Shown in pieces: positions 34,316 through 46,927 of a DNA stretch of 64,000 bases (positions are counted from its first letter, which is position 1; every line of letters begins with the position of its first letter). The stretch spans positions 1-64,000 of the forward strand of contig NW_027062689.1 in assembly GCF_032884065.1 (NCBI RefSeq), read 5' to 3'. A program made the translations under genes and the position numbers. Below the pieces are notes generated by a model that saw only the letters and a program-made list of their open reading frames with translations, ran no database searches and was not told where the DNA came from. This stretch comes from Artemia franciscana (taxonomy: Eukaryota > Arthropoda > Branchiopoda > Anostraca > Artemiidae).

Positions 34316-34531
34316 TGTTAATAGATTCTTTAACAGAATCCAATAATCAAATGAATAGCGTTTCCAAAACTCGACCCGTATATATACCGACTACAGTTCG
34401 CGCGCAATTCTTTTCTCAGAGGATCTCAGTTCGCTGGCTGGAGTATAAATTGTTTGCGCATTCGAAAACAGACATCATTTTCAATTTGTTCGTGATTAAA
34501 GAATCTAAAGGAATTTCGTAACCTATAAACC
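34316..34531. promoter_or_regulatory. H2B/H2A divergent promoter, unit 2
   Basis: 216 bases. H2A TATA tataaat at 34444-34450. The H2B side has 'gtatatatacc' at about 34378-34388. Confidence 0.85.
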
Positions 34532-34912
34532 ATGTCAGGAAGAAGAAAGGGTGGAAAAGTGAAGGGAAAGGCAAAGTCCCGTTCAAACAGGGCAGGTCTC
34601 CAATTCCCAGTGGGAAGGATCCACCGTCTTCTGAGAAAGGGCAACTATGCGGAGCGAGTTGGTGCAGGCGCACCCGTTTACCTTGCAGCGGTGATGGAGT
34701 ATTTGGCTTCCGAGGTCCTTGAGCTTGCTGGTAATGCTGCACGAGATAACAAAAAAACTCGTATCATTCCTCGTCACCTTCAGCTTGCCATTAGAAACGA
34801 TGAAGAACTCAACAAGCTTCTGTCGGGGGTCACCATTGCCCAAGGAGGCGTTTTGCCCAATATTCAAGCAGTTCTTCTACCAAAGAAGGCTGAAATACCG
34901 GCAAAGGCTTAA
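34532..34912 (+). CDS. Histone H2A, unit 2 (the only open H2A in the window)
   Basis: 126 residues plus stop. Contains the acidic-patch helix '[20 protein letters not shown]', the '[19 protein letters not shown]' segment and the docking tail '[20 protein letters not shown]', ending [10 protein letters not shown]. No SQ motif, so it is canonical and not H2A.X. Changes: G4R near the start (MSGRRKGG) and A to S in YLASEV. All other H2A copies in the array have a frameshift or stop. Confidence 0.93.
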   Translation: MSGRRKGGKVKGKAKSRSNRAGLQFPVGRIHRLLRKGNYAERVGAGAPVYLAAVMEYLASEVLELAGNAARDNKKTRIIPRHLQLAIRNDEELNKLLSGVTIAQGGVLPNIQAVLLPKKAEIPAKA

Positions 34913-34958
34913 ATGAATCTAATTTTTAGCTCCAGGCCCAAACCCCAAATTAACCAAC

Positions 34959-34974
34959 AGCCCTTTTAAGGGCT
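34959..34974 (+). terminator. Histone 3' stem-loop, H2A unit 2
   Basis: AGCCCTTTTAAGGGCT, perfect stem. Confidence 0.9.
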
Positions 34975-35586
34975 ACAAATTAATTAAATTGCTCTATAGC
35001 ATGTGACCATCTGGAAAGGACAAAGCTATGAAATTTAGGATACTGAATGTGAAAAGGAAAACTTTTGCATTTGCCTACCTAGTAACAACGCGTAAGAATT
35101 GACTGGAGGCGGGGGAAACATTTTCCTTGAAAATCGTTAAATTATACCCCAACAAAACATGAATAAATATTTCAAGCTTGCCCTTTTGTTACAAGCAATA
35201 AAGTCTGCTTTTACATTGATCTCGTTACAAAGCATAGGACTTGAGAGGAAGCTCATTTTGACCTAAGAAACCAATAGATTATACGCAAAAATTGAGGAAC
35301 TGTTTTCAAAAATAAACCAAGAGCCTCTAATTCGACTAATCTAAACTAGCCTAGGAAGCCATAGGGTAGTCATCAAAGGTAGAAACATTTGTGGGGGACT
35401 TGTCGTTTTTGTTTCAGAAGGAAAAAAGTTTAAAAAAAAAAACAAAACAAAAAAACAATGGATAAACATATTTTGATTCTTTCTAAATATTTGTCTACTA
35501 AAAACCTTGCTGTAGGACTCTAAAATTAGGCATTTTGTTTCTTTTCAGTTTGTTGATTAACATTCATTTTTTTACAAAATCTTTCC

Positions 35587-35706
35587 GCCAACGGCCATAC
35601 CACGTTGAAAGTACCCAGTCTCGTTAGATCCTGGAAGTCACACAACGTCGGGCCCGGTCAGTACTTGGATGGCTGACCGCCTGGGAACACCGGGTGCTGT
35701 TGGCAT
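35587..35706 (+). rRNA. 5S rRNA, unit 2
   Basis: 120 nt, the same ends as in unit 1, followed by T8. One private difference (tctcgTtagatcc, C to T) relative to the other copies. Helix I and the loop regions are otherwise regular. Probably functional. Confidence 0.95.
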
Positions 35707-36999
35707 CTTTTTTTTCTTTCTATGTTTTTACTATGATTTCTTTTTATTCAAAGTAAAATAATATTCTTAAACAAACTCGTTTCCTTATTCTAACAACACC
35801 AAGGTGATTATATTTTATATAAGAGAAAAAAAGAGAGACTAAATTGGACATTTCCCTGATTCCATCTATCGGTAATAAATAAATGCGAGTCAACTGTTTT
35901 GGCTTAGATGATAAGAAAATAAATGAAGGCGAAAATTGATCAGCCACAAGAGTTGACTCACATTTATTTAAGCCAATAAATAAAGTCAAAAATTGTAACC
36001 AAAGTGACATTATAAGCCCCCAAGATATTTTAGTTGACCATTCCAGCAACTAAATCAAGTTGAAAGCCACCAAGAAACAGACAGTTTTAAATGGTTAATT
36101 CTCCTCTGCCGGAATGGGTTCTTCAGCCCTTGGGACATCTCCTTGATCGGTCAAATATATTGGGGGCTTATAATGTCACTCTTTGATCCCAATTTTTGAC
36201 TTTATTTTTGACTAAGCCAAAACAACAGTTGACTCACACTCATTCCTGATTTCCAAAAAGTTGGCTCGTAATTTAGTATATTCCATTGGGGGCACTTTAC
36301 CAGTAATTTCTGATAAAAGCTCACTGAACAGTGTATTTATGTCCAAACTGTCTTCATATATTTTTGGGCTCAACTCCATTGTACAGTTCAACTACTTTTG
36401 TTTTTCAGGAGCATCTACACCAAAAATTTGCTCGTTCCTTCAATAGCGCCGCGCAAACAGCTGACTTAAATCAAAGACTTTACTTTAAAGTTAGTATTTG
36501 ATTTGTCCATGTCCAAATCCTCTTCATATGTTTTCGGGCCCAACTCCTTTCTACAGTTCAAGTTGCCTTGGTCTTTCAATAGCAAAAGTCTACTTGTTCC
36601 TTCAATAGCGCCGCCTAAGCAACTGTCTTAAAGACTAATTTCAAAGTTAGTCTTTGATTGGTCTATGTCCAAAGTCCCTTCAAATGTTTTTGGCCTCAGC
36701 TCCATTGTACAGTTCAACTGTCTTTCTTTTTCAGTAGCATCAATGACACCAATGTACTTGCTCCTTCAAGAGCGCCGCACAAACGACTGACTTTAATCAA
36801 AGACTTCAGCCGTAAAATCTAGTCTAAGATGGTGTTTTTTAGACAGCAATAGCACTAGAATGCAAAAGTAACTATTATACAACGTGTTTTGAGCTCAAAC
36901 AACAGCTAAATTATACTTGAAAGGGAAAAGTAGACAGTCAAAATGTCAAATTAATAGTATTATAACTTTCTGAATAGAGTTTCGAGCATTTGCTTTGAT

Positions 37000-37015
37000 A
37001 GCCCTAAAAAGGGCT
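37000..37015 (-). terminator. Histone 3' stem-loop, H1 unit 3
   Basis: Minus strand AGCCCTTTTTAGGGCT; loop base change only, stem intact. Confidence 0.88.
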
Positions 37016-37048
37016 GTTTGATACTGTAGGATAGACCTATTTCACACA

Positions 37049-37707
37049 TTACTTTTTAGCTGGTTTCCTAGCCACCGACTTTTTAGATGCCACTTTCTTG
37101 ACTGATGGCCCCTTCTTAGGTGTCGACTTCTTTGCTGCTACTGCTTTTTTGGCAACAGTGGGTTTCTTGAAAGTCTTTACAGGTTTCTTGCTACCAGCCA
37201 TTGGTTTGGTAGCCTTTTTGGATGAAGTTGACTTTTTAACTGCAGTAGGTTTGGCTGTTTTCTTGACTGAGGTCTTCTTAGCTGTGGGCTTGGTAGGCTT
37301 TCCAGCCTTGGGGTTTTCGGCCTTGATAGGCTTGGCAAGCTTGAAAGAACCAGTTACGCCAGTACCTTTGGGATTTATAACAATTCCATTTGCAAGGCAG
37401 CGCTTAAAGCTTGCTTAAGATGCATATTCACAACTTTGGCATCATTGCCAACCTGAAAATTGGCCATTATGTATTTGAGAATGGCCTGACGGCTAGATCC
37501 CCCGCGTTCTTTCAGGTCAGCAATGAATTTATTGATCATTTCGGTGTATTTTGGGTGGTTTGCAGGTGCCTTGGCTTTTTTATCCCCTTTAGGTTTTGGA
37601 ACCTTAGCTGGTTTTGGAGCCTTTGCTTTCTTTTCCTTCTTGGCTGGTGAAGCCATGCTCTAGGATTCTACAGATGTTGGTGCCACTTGAGCTTCAACTT
37701 CAGACAT
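37049..37707 (-). pseudogene. Histone H1, unit 3 (stop and frameshift)
   Basis: Starts at ATG (MSEVEAQVAPTSVES), but Gln18 is a TAG (37660-37662). A base is missing at about 37405 (gcgcttaaagc versus gcgcttcaaagc), shifting the frame inside the winged-helix domain after 'MHLKQAL'. The Lys/Ala tail is open in the other frame to the normal stop at 37049. It lacks the KAPTKK insertion present in units 1, 4 and 5. Confidence 0.88.
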
Positions 37708-39522
37708 TTCCAATTCTTTTCTAACTTCTTTCTATCACTAGCGCGACTAAATATACAATACATGTTTATTTTCACAGTTTTACAATTGTGCTTTTGAAAC
37801 CGCCGTATCCGGGTTAACATTATTCTCTGTGCGCGAGCTAAGAAATTTCGGCCGTGCTTGTGTTTGTTTGGAATGGCTTTATTCAAATTTTCGACTAGGA
37901 GGTAAGCTTTTTGGGTATGAAACCTATACTAAAGGATAGACAGGTCATTTTTCTACAAGTAGACATTTTTTTAGCGCTTCATTTGAGCTAATTTGCCAGC
38001 AAATGGGCAGAGAACAGTGGAAATCCGTCAAAACTAGTGTTCAATCTCAATAAACACCTTTTTGCTAGGAATTTATATCCTCGATGTCCACTTTTTATTC
38101 TTTATTAGTGAAATCCAGTACAAGAGCTTTCAGAGAATGTAACATAGATGCATGTGCGTTTGCAAAATCGTATTCAAATTAATTCCGAAACTCCAGCTAA
38201 AAACACAGAAGAGAAAGCAATAAGAAACGACACCTAAATTTGAGGCTTAAAGTGTCAAACTCGTATTTTAATGAAAATAAATTTCATTTTATTCTAAATT
38301 TATATTTAAAAAGACAAGAATAACATTGTAAGGTTTCCGAGATGCGGAGGGATGGGAGCGGAAGTGAACCGTTTTTATTTGTTTTAATCACAGCCTATAA
38401 AAAAGTTCAATATACATAACACTTAAAACAAAATTATTTGCAACCTGAGAAATGTCCCTTTCTACAGTATATTTTAAATTTTGCTCAATATCCAACAATA
38501 GAAAGCACAAATTAGCCTAATTGTGAAAAAAAAATTTACACAATTACAATCATTAGATTTATATGTCTGCCTTGTAGATTTTGATATCTAAATCTCCTGT
38601 GATAGTAGTACAGGGAGGATATGATGTGGACAAGGAGGCTTCAAAACACAAGCATCTCAGAATTTCTTTTTTTTATGCTTTTTAAACAGAATCCCTTTAG
38701 AACAACAGTTTTCAACAAAAGAAGAGTCAAAGGAACTTGGATGCATTTTTTTTTTATCTCTTTTTTCGAAACAAAGGCTTATATTACTTATAGTCATGTA
38801 ATTCAAAAAGCCAAAGGTACTGAAATTTTGAGGCTTTTGTGTCAAATTTGTATTCTAATAAAAACAAATTTTACTTTATTTTAGCATTATATTTAAAGAA
38901 AATGAAAATGGCATTGTAATTTTTTTGAGATGCGGGGGGGGGGGGAGGCAAAGTTGAAACAAACCGCTTTTATTTATTTCGATCATAGGCTATCTGAAAG
39001 TTTATTATACGTTCCAGTCAAAAAGGAATTTATTTTAAACCGGAGAAATTTCCCCCTTTCTGCAGTATGTTTTCGAGATTTGCTTAAAAACAAACATAGA
39101 AATCATAAATTAAATTAAAAAAAAAAAAACAAAAAAAAACTCAAAAAGTTAATTGACAAATGGCAAAAAAATTTTGCAAAAGTTAAAAACGCAGAACAAA
39201 TCGTTTTTATATGATCACAAATAAAATATTATCACAAATAACTACTACGTAATCCACAAATAAAATCATTTTTATAGGCTTATGGCGTCTTTTATTTCAA
39301 AAGCAGTGTTGGAACAAACTAATATGTTCAATGCTTAGCATTGAAATGCAATATATTTCAACGGTGAATACCAGCTAAAAGTCCGTTTGCTGTTGTTTTT
39401 CGACCTCTAAATTAAACAGCAGGGTTGTGTTCTATCCCCCTTTATACATTTACCGACATTTTAAATGCACAATATAAAAAAGGCTCATAGAACCGGGGCT
39501 AGAAAGTGTTTAAAGATTTGTT

Positions 39523-39538
39523 GGCCTTTAAAAAGGCG
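39523..39538 (-). terminator. Histone 3' stem-loop, H4 unit 3 (weakened)
   Basis: Minus strand CGCCTTTTTAAAGGCC; the outer pair is mismatched compared with unit 4. Confidence 0.8.
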
Positions 39539-39576
39539 TTGGGTAGGGGGACAGTTCAAAAGGCATTTGGAAATCA

Positions 39577-40497
<921 letters not shown>

Positions 40498-40533
40498 GTA
40501 CCCTAATTTCTATGTAATTGCATCTTAACCAAC

Positions 40534-40549
40534 GGCCCTTTTAAGGCCC
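40534..40549 (+). terminator. Histone 3' stem-loop, H3 unit 3 (one mismatch)
   Basis: GGCCCTTTTAAGGCCC, shared type A mismatch. Confidence 0.85.
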
Positions 40550-40998
40550 ACTAGATGGTTTAAACAAACACGCAAAATAGCGTTAAATAGCCTAGTGTTC
40601 CGTGACAAAAAAGGTATCAGTCAAGGGCCTGTTGATCCGAAACATCTAATGAAAAGGAAACACGTCAAAATGCCAATTTAGGCCAGCCTAATAAATCCAA
40701 AAATACCCAAAAAACGAATAGCTCCCAATGGGACCCAACAAGCCTATAAAAATGCTTTTGATGGAATGTCATGAAAAAGACGGAGACCCCGTTTTCTAAT
40801 TGTCTTTGACTATTACGTCGATAATATATTACTTTGTATACAACAAGCAAATTGATCGTTGCCTTTGAAACAGGGGACTTTTGTTTGTTTTTTTTCGTAT
40901 TAGGGTTTAGTATGGGTTCTTGTTTACCTGAAATTTCACAAATCAAAGCCAGGAACAGTAAAAGCAATTTGAGAGCAGAGCATTTAGAATAAGGTGGT

Positions 40999-41014
40999 AG
41001 CCCTTAAAAGGGCT
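40999..41014 (-). terminator. Histone 3' stem-loop, H2B unit 3
   Basis: Perfect stem on the minus strand. Confidence 0.9.
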
Positions 41015-41064
41015 GATTGGGAGTGCCCAGCTGATTGGGCGCTAATAGACAGGGAAATCCCCTC

Positions 41065-41436
41065 TTATTTGGAGCTTGTGTATTTTGTTACAGCTTTAGT
41101 GCCTTCACTAACAGCATGCTTGGCAAGTTTTCCGGGTAGGAGCAGCCTCACAGCAGTTTGAACCTCTCTGCTAGTGATGGTGGACCTCTTGTTGTAGTGA
41201 GCTAGATGAGAGGCTTCCGCAGCAATCCTTTCAAAGATATCGTTGACAAAGCTATTCATGATGCTCATTGCCTTGCTAGAAACACTAGTGTCGGGATGCA
41301 CTTGCTTGAGAACTTTGTAAATGTAAATGGCGTAGCTTTCCTTCCTCTTTCGTTTCCTTTCCTTATCAGTTTTACTAATATTTTTCTGCGCCTTACCAGC
41401 TTTCTTTGCTGCTTTTCCTGAAGTTTTTGGAGCCAT
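41065..41436 (-). CDS. Histone H2B, unit 3
   Basis: 123 residues, open. Changes relative to the other copies: DTSVSSK for [14 protein letters not shown] for ASRLAHY, and LLPGKLAKH for LLPGELAKH. The last changes a conserved Glu near the acidic-patch side of the nucleosome. Divergent with the stop-bearing H2A. Confidence 0.9.
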   Translation of the reverse strand: MAPKTSGKAAKKAGKAQKNISKTDKERKRKRKESYAIYIYKVLKQVHPDTSVSSKAMSIMNSFVNDIFERIAAEASHLAHYNKRSTITSREVQTAVRLLLPGKLAKHAVSEGTKAVTKYTSSK

Positions 41437-41657
41437 TGTTAATAGATTCTTTAACAGAATACAATAATCAAATGAATAGCGTTTCCAAAACTCGACCCGT
41501 ATATAGCCTATACCGACTACAGTTCGCGTGCAATTCTTTTCTCAGAGGAACTCAGTTCGCTAACTGGAGTATAAATTGTTTGCGCATTCAAAAACAGACA
41601 TCATTTTCAATTTGTTCGTGATTAAAGAATCTAAAGGAATTTCGTAACCTAGAAATC
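41437..41657. promoter_or_regulatory. H2B/H2A divergent promoter, unit 3
   Basis: 221 bases. H2A TATA tataaat at 41570-41576. A small insertion (tatagcc) lies beside the H2B TATA-like stretch near 41500. Confidence 0.82.
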
Positions 41658-42038
41658 ATGTCAGGAAGAGGAAAGGGTGGAAAAGTGAAGGGAAAGGCAA
41701 AGTCCCGTTCAAACAGGGCAGGTCTCCCATTCCCAGTGGGAAGGATCCACCGTCTTCTGAGAAAGGGCAACTATGCGGAGCGAGTTGGTGCAGGCGCACC
41801 CGTTTACCTTGCAGCGGTGATGGTTTATTTGGCTGCCGATGTCCTTGAGCTTGCTGGTAATGCTGCACGAGATAACAAAAAAACTCGTATCATTCCTCGT
41901 CACCTTTAGCTTACCATTAGAAACGATGAAGAACTCAACAAGCTTCTGTCTGGGGTCACCATTGCCCAAGGAGGCGTTTTGCCCAAAATTCAAGCAGTCC
42001 TTCTACCAAAGAAGACTGAAAAACCGGCAAAGGCTTAA
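41658..42038 (+). pseudogene. Histone H2A, unit 3 (nonsense)
   Basis: Full 381-base gene with one in-frame stop: the Gln codon CAG in 'RHLQLAI' is TAG at 41907-41909. This removes the docking domain and last third of the protein. Other changes are Q24P-type (GLPFPVGR), [10 protein letters not shown] and 'LPKIQ'. Its 3' stem-loop is also damaged. Confidence 0.92.
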
Positions 42039-42084
42039 ATGAATCTAATTTATAGCTCCAGGCCAAACCCCCAAATTAACCAAC

Positions 42085-42100
42085 ATCCCTTTTAAGGGCT
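42085..42100 (+). terminator. Histone 3' stem-loop, H2A unit 3 (damaged)
   Basis: ATCCCTTTTAAGGGCT: G to T at the second stem position breaks a pair. Confidence 0.85.
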
Positions 42101-42695
42101 ACAAATTAATTGAATTGCTCTATAGCATGTGACCATCTGGAAAGGACAAAGCTATGAAATTTAGGATACTGAATGTGAAAAAGAAAACTTTCGCATTTGC
42201 CTACCCAGTAGCAACGCGTAAGAATTGACTGGAGGCGGGGGAAACATTTTCCTTGAAAATCGTTAAATTATACCCCAACAAAATATGAATAAATATTTCA
42301 ACCTTGCCCTTTTGCTACAAGCAATAAAGTCTGCTTTTACATTGATCTCGTTACAAAGCATAGGACTTGAGAGGAAGCTCATTTTCACCTAAGAAACCAA
42401 TAGATTGTACGCAAAAATTGAGGAACTATTTTTAAAAATAAACCAAGAGCCTCTAATTCGACTAATCTAAACTAGCCTAGGAAGCCATAGGGTAGTCATC
42501 AAAGGTAGAAACATTTGTGGGAGACTTGTCGTTTTTGTTTCAGAAGGAAAAAAGTTTAAAAAAACAATGGATAAACATATTTTGATTCTTTCTAAATATT
42601 TGTCTACTAAAAACCTTGCTTTATGACTCTAAAATTAGGCATTTTGTTTCTTTTCAGTTTGTGAATCAACATTCATTTTGTTACAAAATCTTTCA

Positions 42696-42815
42696 GCCAA
42701 CGGCCATACCACGTTGAAAGTACCCAGTCTCGTCAGATCCTGGAAGTCACACAACGTCGGGTCCGGTCAGTACTTGGATGGCTGACCGCCTGGGAACACC
42801 GGATACTGTTAGCAT
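42696..42815 (+). rRNA. 5S rRNA, unit 3 (probably defective)
   Basis: 120 nt with four private changes: GGTCCGG for GGCCCGG, and three in the last 15 bases (GGATACTGTTAGCAT for GGGTGCTGTTGGCAT). The G to A in TTAGC breaks the third pair of terminal helix I, which is needed for a stable 5S. A T-run terminator follows. Confidence 0.93.
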
Positions 42816-44017
42816 CTTTTTTCCTTTTTATGTTTTTACTATGATTTCTTTTTGGAAATTTCCCTGATTCCATCTATGGGTAATAAATAAATGCGAGTCA
42901 ACTGTTTTGGCTTAGATGATAAGCAAATAAATGAAGGCGAAAATTGAACAGCCACAAGAGTTGACTCACATTTATTTAAGCCAATAAATAAAGTCAAAAA
43001 TTGTAACCAAAGTGACATTATAAGCCCCCAAGATATTTTAGTTGACCATTCCAGCAACTAAATTAAGTTGAAAGCCACCAAGAAACAGACAGTTTTAAAT
43101 GGTTAATTCTCCTCTGCCGGAATGGGTTTTTCAGCCCTTGGGACATCTCCTTGATCGGTCAAATATATTGGGGGCTTATAATGTCACTCTTTGATCCCAA
43201 TTTTTGACTTTATTTATTGGCTCAATAGCTAAGCCAAAACAACAGTTGACTCACTCACACTCATTCCTGATTTCCAAAAAGTTGGCGTGTAATTTAGTAT
43301 ATTCCATTGGGGGCACTTTACCAGTAATTTCTGATAAAAGCTCACTGAACAGTGTATTTATGTCCAAACCGTCTTCATATATTTTGGCTCAACTCCATTG
43401 TACAGTTAAACTACTTTTGTTTTTCAGTAGCATCTACACCAAAAATTTGCTCGTTCCTTCAATAGCGCCGCGTAAACAGCTGACTTAAATCAAAGACTTT
43501 AGTTTAAAGTTAGTCTTTGATTTGTCCATGTCCAAATCCTCTTCATATGTTTTCGGGCCCAACTCCTTTCTACAGTTCAAGTTGCCTTGGTCTTTCAATA
43601 GCAAAAGTCTACTTGTTCCTTCAATAGCGCTGCCTAAGCAACTTTCTTAAAGACAAACTTTAAAGTTAGTCTTTGATTGGTCTATGTCCAAAGTCCCTTG
43701 AAATGTTTTAGGCCTCAGCACCATTGTACAGTTCAACTGTCTTTCTCTTTCAGTAGCATCAATGACACCAATGTACTTGCTCCTTCAAGAGTGCCGCACA
43801 AACGCCTGACTTTAATCAAAGACTTCAGCCGTAAAATCTAGACTAAGATGGTGCTTTTTAGACAGCAATAGCACTAGAATGCAAAAGTAACTATTATACA
43901 ACGTGTTTTGGGCTCAAACAACAGCTAAATTATACTTGAAAGGGAAAAGTAGACAGTCAAATGTCAAATTAATAGCATTATAACTTTTTGAACAGAGTTT
44001 CGAGCATTTGCTTTGAT

Positions 44018-44033
44018 AGCCCTGAAAAGGGCT
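44018..44033 (-). terminator. Histone 3' stem-loop, H1 of the collapsed unit
   Basis: Perfect stem, same as unit 1. Confidence 0.9.
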
Positions 44034-44066
44034 GTTTGATACTATAGGATAGACCTATTGCACACA

Positions 44067-44719
44067 TTACTTTTAGCTGGTTTCTTAGCCACTGACTTTT
44101 TAGATGCCACTTTCTTGACTGATGGGGGCTATGTCGACCTCTTTGCTGCTACTGCTTTTTTGGCAACAGTAGGTTTCTTGAAAGTCTTTACAGGTTTCTT
44201 GCTACCAGCCATTGGCCTGGTAGTCTTTTTGGATAAAGTTGACTTTTTCACTGCAATAGGTTTGGTTGTTTTCTTGACTGAATTTTTTTTAGCTTTGGGC
44301 TTGGCAGGCTTTACAGCCTTGGAATTTTCGGCCTTGACAGGCTTTGCAAGCTTGAAAGAACCAGTTACGCCAGTACCTTTGGGATTTATAACAATTGCAT
44401 TTGCAAGGCAACGCTTCAAAGCTTGCTTAAGATGCATATTCACAACTTTGGCATCATTACCAACCTGGAAATTGGCCATTATGTATTTGAGAATGGCCTG
44501 ACGGCTAGATCCCCCACGTTCTTTCAGGTCAGCAATGGATTTGGTGATCATTTCCGTGTATTTTGGGTGGTTTGCTGGTGCCTTGACCTTTTTATCCCCT
44601 TTAGGTTTTGCAGCCTTAGCTGGTTTTGGAGCCTTTGCTTTTTTTTCCTTCTTGGCTGGTGTAGCCATGCTCTGGGATTCTTCAGATGCTGGTGCCACTT
44701 CAGCTTCAATTCCAGACAT
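44067..44719 (-). pseudogene. Histone H1 of the collapsed unit (short tail, A/B hybrid)
   Basis: Start ATG at 44719 (MSGIEAEVAPASEESQSMAT), as in type B. The winged-helix domain is complete with one change (LANAIVINPKG for LANGIVINPKG). The frame runs to a TAG at 44129-44131, giving 196 residues, where the type A lesion 'gggggctatgtcgac' replaces 'ggccccttcttaggtgtcgac'. The last 20 or so tail residues are lost. The 3' part resembles units 1-3 and the 5' part units 4-5, so a crossover point lies inside the gene. It could still make a slightly short H1. Confidence 0.8.
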
Positions 44720-45210
44720 TTTCAATTCTTCTCTACTTTTCTCTGTCACTAGTGCGACTAAATATCGAATATATGCTCTTTTTCACAAGTCTTAAAGTTG
44801 ACTCACACTCATTTCTGATTTCCGAAAAGATGGCGTGTAATTCAATATATTTCATTTGCGGCACTTTACCAGTAATTTATGATAAAAGGTGATTGAACAG
44901 TGTTTATTATGTCCAAATCGTCTTCATATATTTTCGGGCTCAACTCTGTTGGACAGTTCAAACCCCTTTGTCTTTTAATAGCATCAACACCGCAAATCTG
45001 CTTGTTCCTTCAATAGCGCCGCATAAATAGCTGACTTAAATCAAACTACTTACTTTAAAATTAGTCTTTGATGTGTCCATATCCGAATCCTCTTCATATG
45101 TTGTCGGGCCCAATTCCATGGTACAGTTCAAATTGCCTTGGTCTTTCAATAGCATCTATAGCAAAAGTCTACTCGTTCCTTCAATAGCGCCACCTAAACA
45201 ACTGTCTTAG

Positions 45211-45242
45211 ATCAAAGACTAACTTTAAAGTTAGTCTTTGAT
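45211..45242. repeat. Perfect 32-nt palindrome in the spacer
   Basis: Reads the same on both strands (starts atcaaagactaactt). The identical palindrome is at 53804-53835. Type A units have degenerate versions. Confidence 0.95.
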
Positions 45243-46204
45243 TGGTCTATGTTCAAAGTCCCTTCAAATGTTTTCGGCCTCAACTTAAATTTACAGTTCC
45301 AACTAGCTTTGTCTATCAGTAACATCAATAACACCAAAGTACTTGCTCCTTCAAGAGCGCCGCGACAACAACTGACTTTAATCAATCTTTTAACGTATAT
45401 TCAGGGAACCGCTCTACCTGGGCGAACAATTTCTGCTCAGAGGCTAGCGAGTCATTTTTAGGTAATCTGTGTTCCTTCTGTTTTGTTTTTGCAAAGATTG
45501 CGATTCATGTCTTGTATTGTTAAAAAAGAAAACAATACCAACAAAAACAGTCATTTTTAGAGTCTAAATTTTTTGTATCAAACCTTTTCTTTTTTGTCAA
45601 AGATTTGAAAAAAGAAATTAAGCAAATATATTTAAGTTTGTGTTATTTTCCTGTAAAATAGTACTACTATCTATAAGCCTAGTTGGAATGAAACTTCAAC
45701 TCTCATGATTTACACTTCCTTCATTAATCTGTTCAAAATAAAAAAAAAAGAAGTTATATTGTCTTAAGCAAAAACATAATTTAATTATATCATTTTTTTG
45801 TTTTATAATTACTTTTAATCTGTTATTATTTTTGATTGATATAATCATATTAGTTATCATTGATCAGCCTAGTCGGGATTGGAACCTCCACCACCGCAAT
45901 TTGAAGGCGTCGCTTTCTGATTTCCGAAAGGATGGTGTGTCATTCAATATATTTCATTGGCGGCACTTTACCAGTTATTTATGATAAAAGGTGATTGAAC
46001 AGTGTATTTATGTCCAAATCGTCTTCATATATTTTCGGGCTCAACTCCATTGGACAGTTCAAATACCTTTGTCTTTCAATTTTTTGAATCAAACCTTTTC
46101 TTTTTTGTCAAAGATTTGAAAAAAGAAATTAAGCAAAAATATTTAAGTTTGTGTTTATAGCATTATAACTTTCTGAACAGAAAGTTTCGAGCATTTGCTT
46201 TGAT

Positions 46205-46220
46205 AGCCCTGAAAAGGGCT
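46205..46220 (-). terminator. Histone 3' stem-loop, H1 unit 4
   Basis: Perfect stem with TTTC loop. Confidence 0.9.
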
Positions 46221-46252
46221 GTTTGATACTGCAGGATAACTTATTGCACACA

Positions 46253-46927
46253 TTACTTTTTAGCTGGTTTCTTAGCTACTGACTTTTTAGATGCTACTTT
46301 CTTGGCGGGAGCTTTCTTGACTGACGGCCCCTTCTTGGGTGTCGATTTCTTTGCTGCTACTGCTTTTTTGGCAACAGTGGGTTTCTTGAAAACCTTTACA
46401 GTTTTCTTGCTATCAGCCATTGGCTTGGTAGCCTTTTTGGCTAAAGTTGTCTTGTTCACTGCAATAGGTTTGGTTGTTTTCTAGACTGAAGTTTTCCTAG
46501 CTTTGGGCTTGGCAGGCTTTACAGCCTTGGAATTTTCGGCCTTGACAGGCTTTGCAAGCTTGAAAGAACCAGTTACGCCAGTACCTTTGGGATTTATAAC
46601 AATTCCATTTGCAAGGCAACGCTTCAAAGCTTGCTTAAGATGCATATTTACAACTTTGGCATCATTACCAACCTGGAAATTGACTATTATGGATTTGAGA
46701 ATGGCCTGACAGCTAGATCCCAAACGTTCTTTCAGGTCAGCAATGGATTTGGTGATCATTTCCGTGTATTTTGGGTGGTTTTCTGGAGCCTTGACCTTTT
46801 TATCCCCTTTAGGTTTTGCAGCCTTAGCTGGTTTTGGAGCCTTTGCTTTCTTGTCCTTCTTGGCTGGTGTAGCCATGCTCTGGGATTCTACAGATGCTGG
46901 TGCCACTTCAGCTTCAATTCCAGACAT
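46253..46927 (-). pseudogene. Histone H1, unit 4 (nonsense in tail)
   Basis: 675 bases, the same length as the intact unit 5 gene. Start ATG at 46927. A Lys codon after 'KARKTSV' is TAG (46481-46483), cutting the tail to about half. Globular domain changes: 'KERLGSSCQAILKSIIVNFQ' for KERGGSSRQAILKYIMANFQ, hitting residues conserved in every other copy. The remaining tail is open to the normal stop. Confidence 0.9.

Larger units (their letters stand above)
44018..46204. repeat. Collapsed histone unit (H1 only), 2.2 kb
   Basis: H1 and its promoter region to about 44797 are followed immediately by 5S-H1 spacer sequence that normally lies after a 5S gene. H4, H3, H2B, H2A and 5S are absent. The spacer (44798-46204) contains three subrepeats of about 165 bp, a perfect 32-nt palindrome (45211-45242), an inserted AT-rich block (about 45470-45895) and a second copy of part of the spacer (about 45920-46080). 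Confidence 0.88.

Noticed and set aside
44720-44749. Upstream extension of type B H1 genes (TEKSREELK...)
   Set aside because: It starts at GTG, while an ATG in the conserved position follows 10 codons later.
45249-45461. 70-codon frame repeated at 53842-54054
   Set aside because: Spacer subrepeat in a recent duplication; identity reflects the duplication and not coding constraint.
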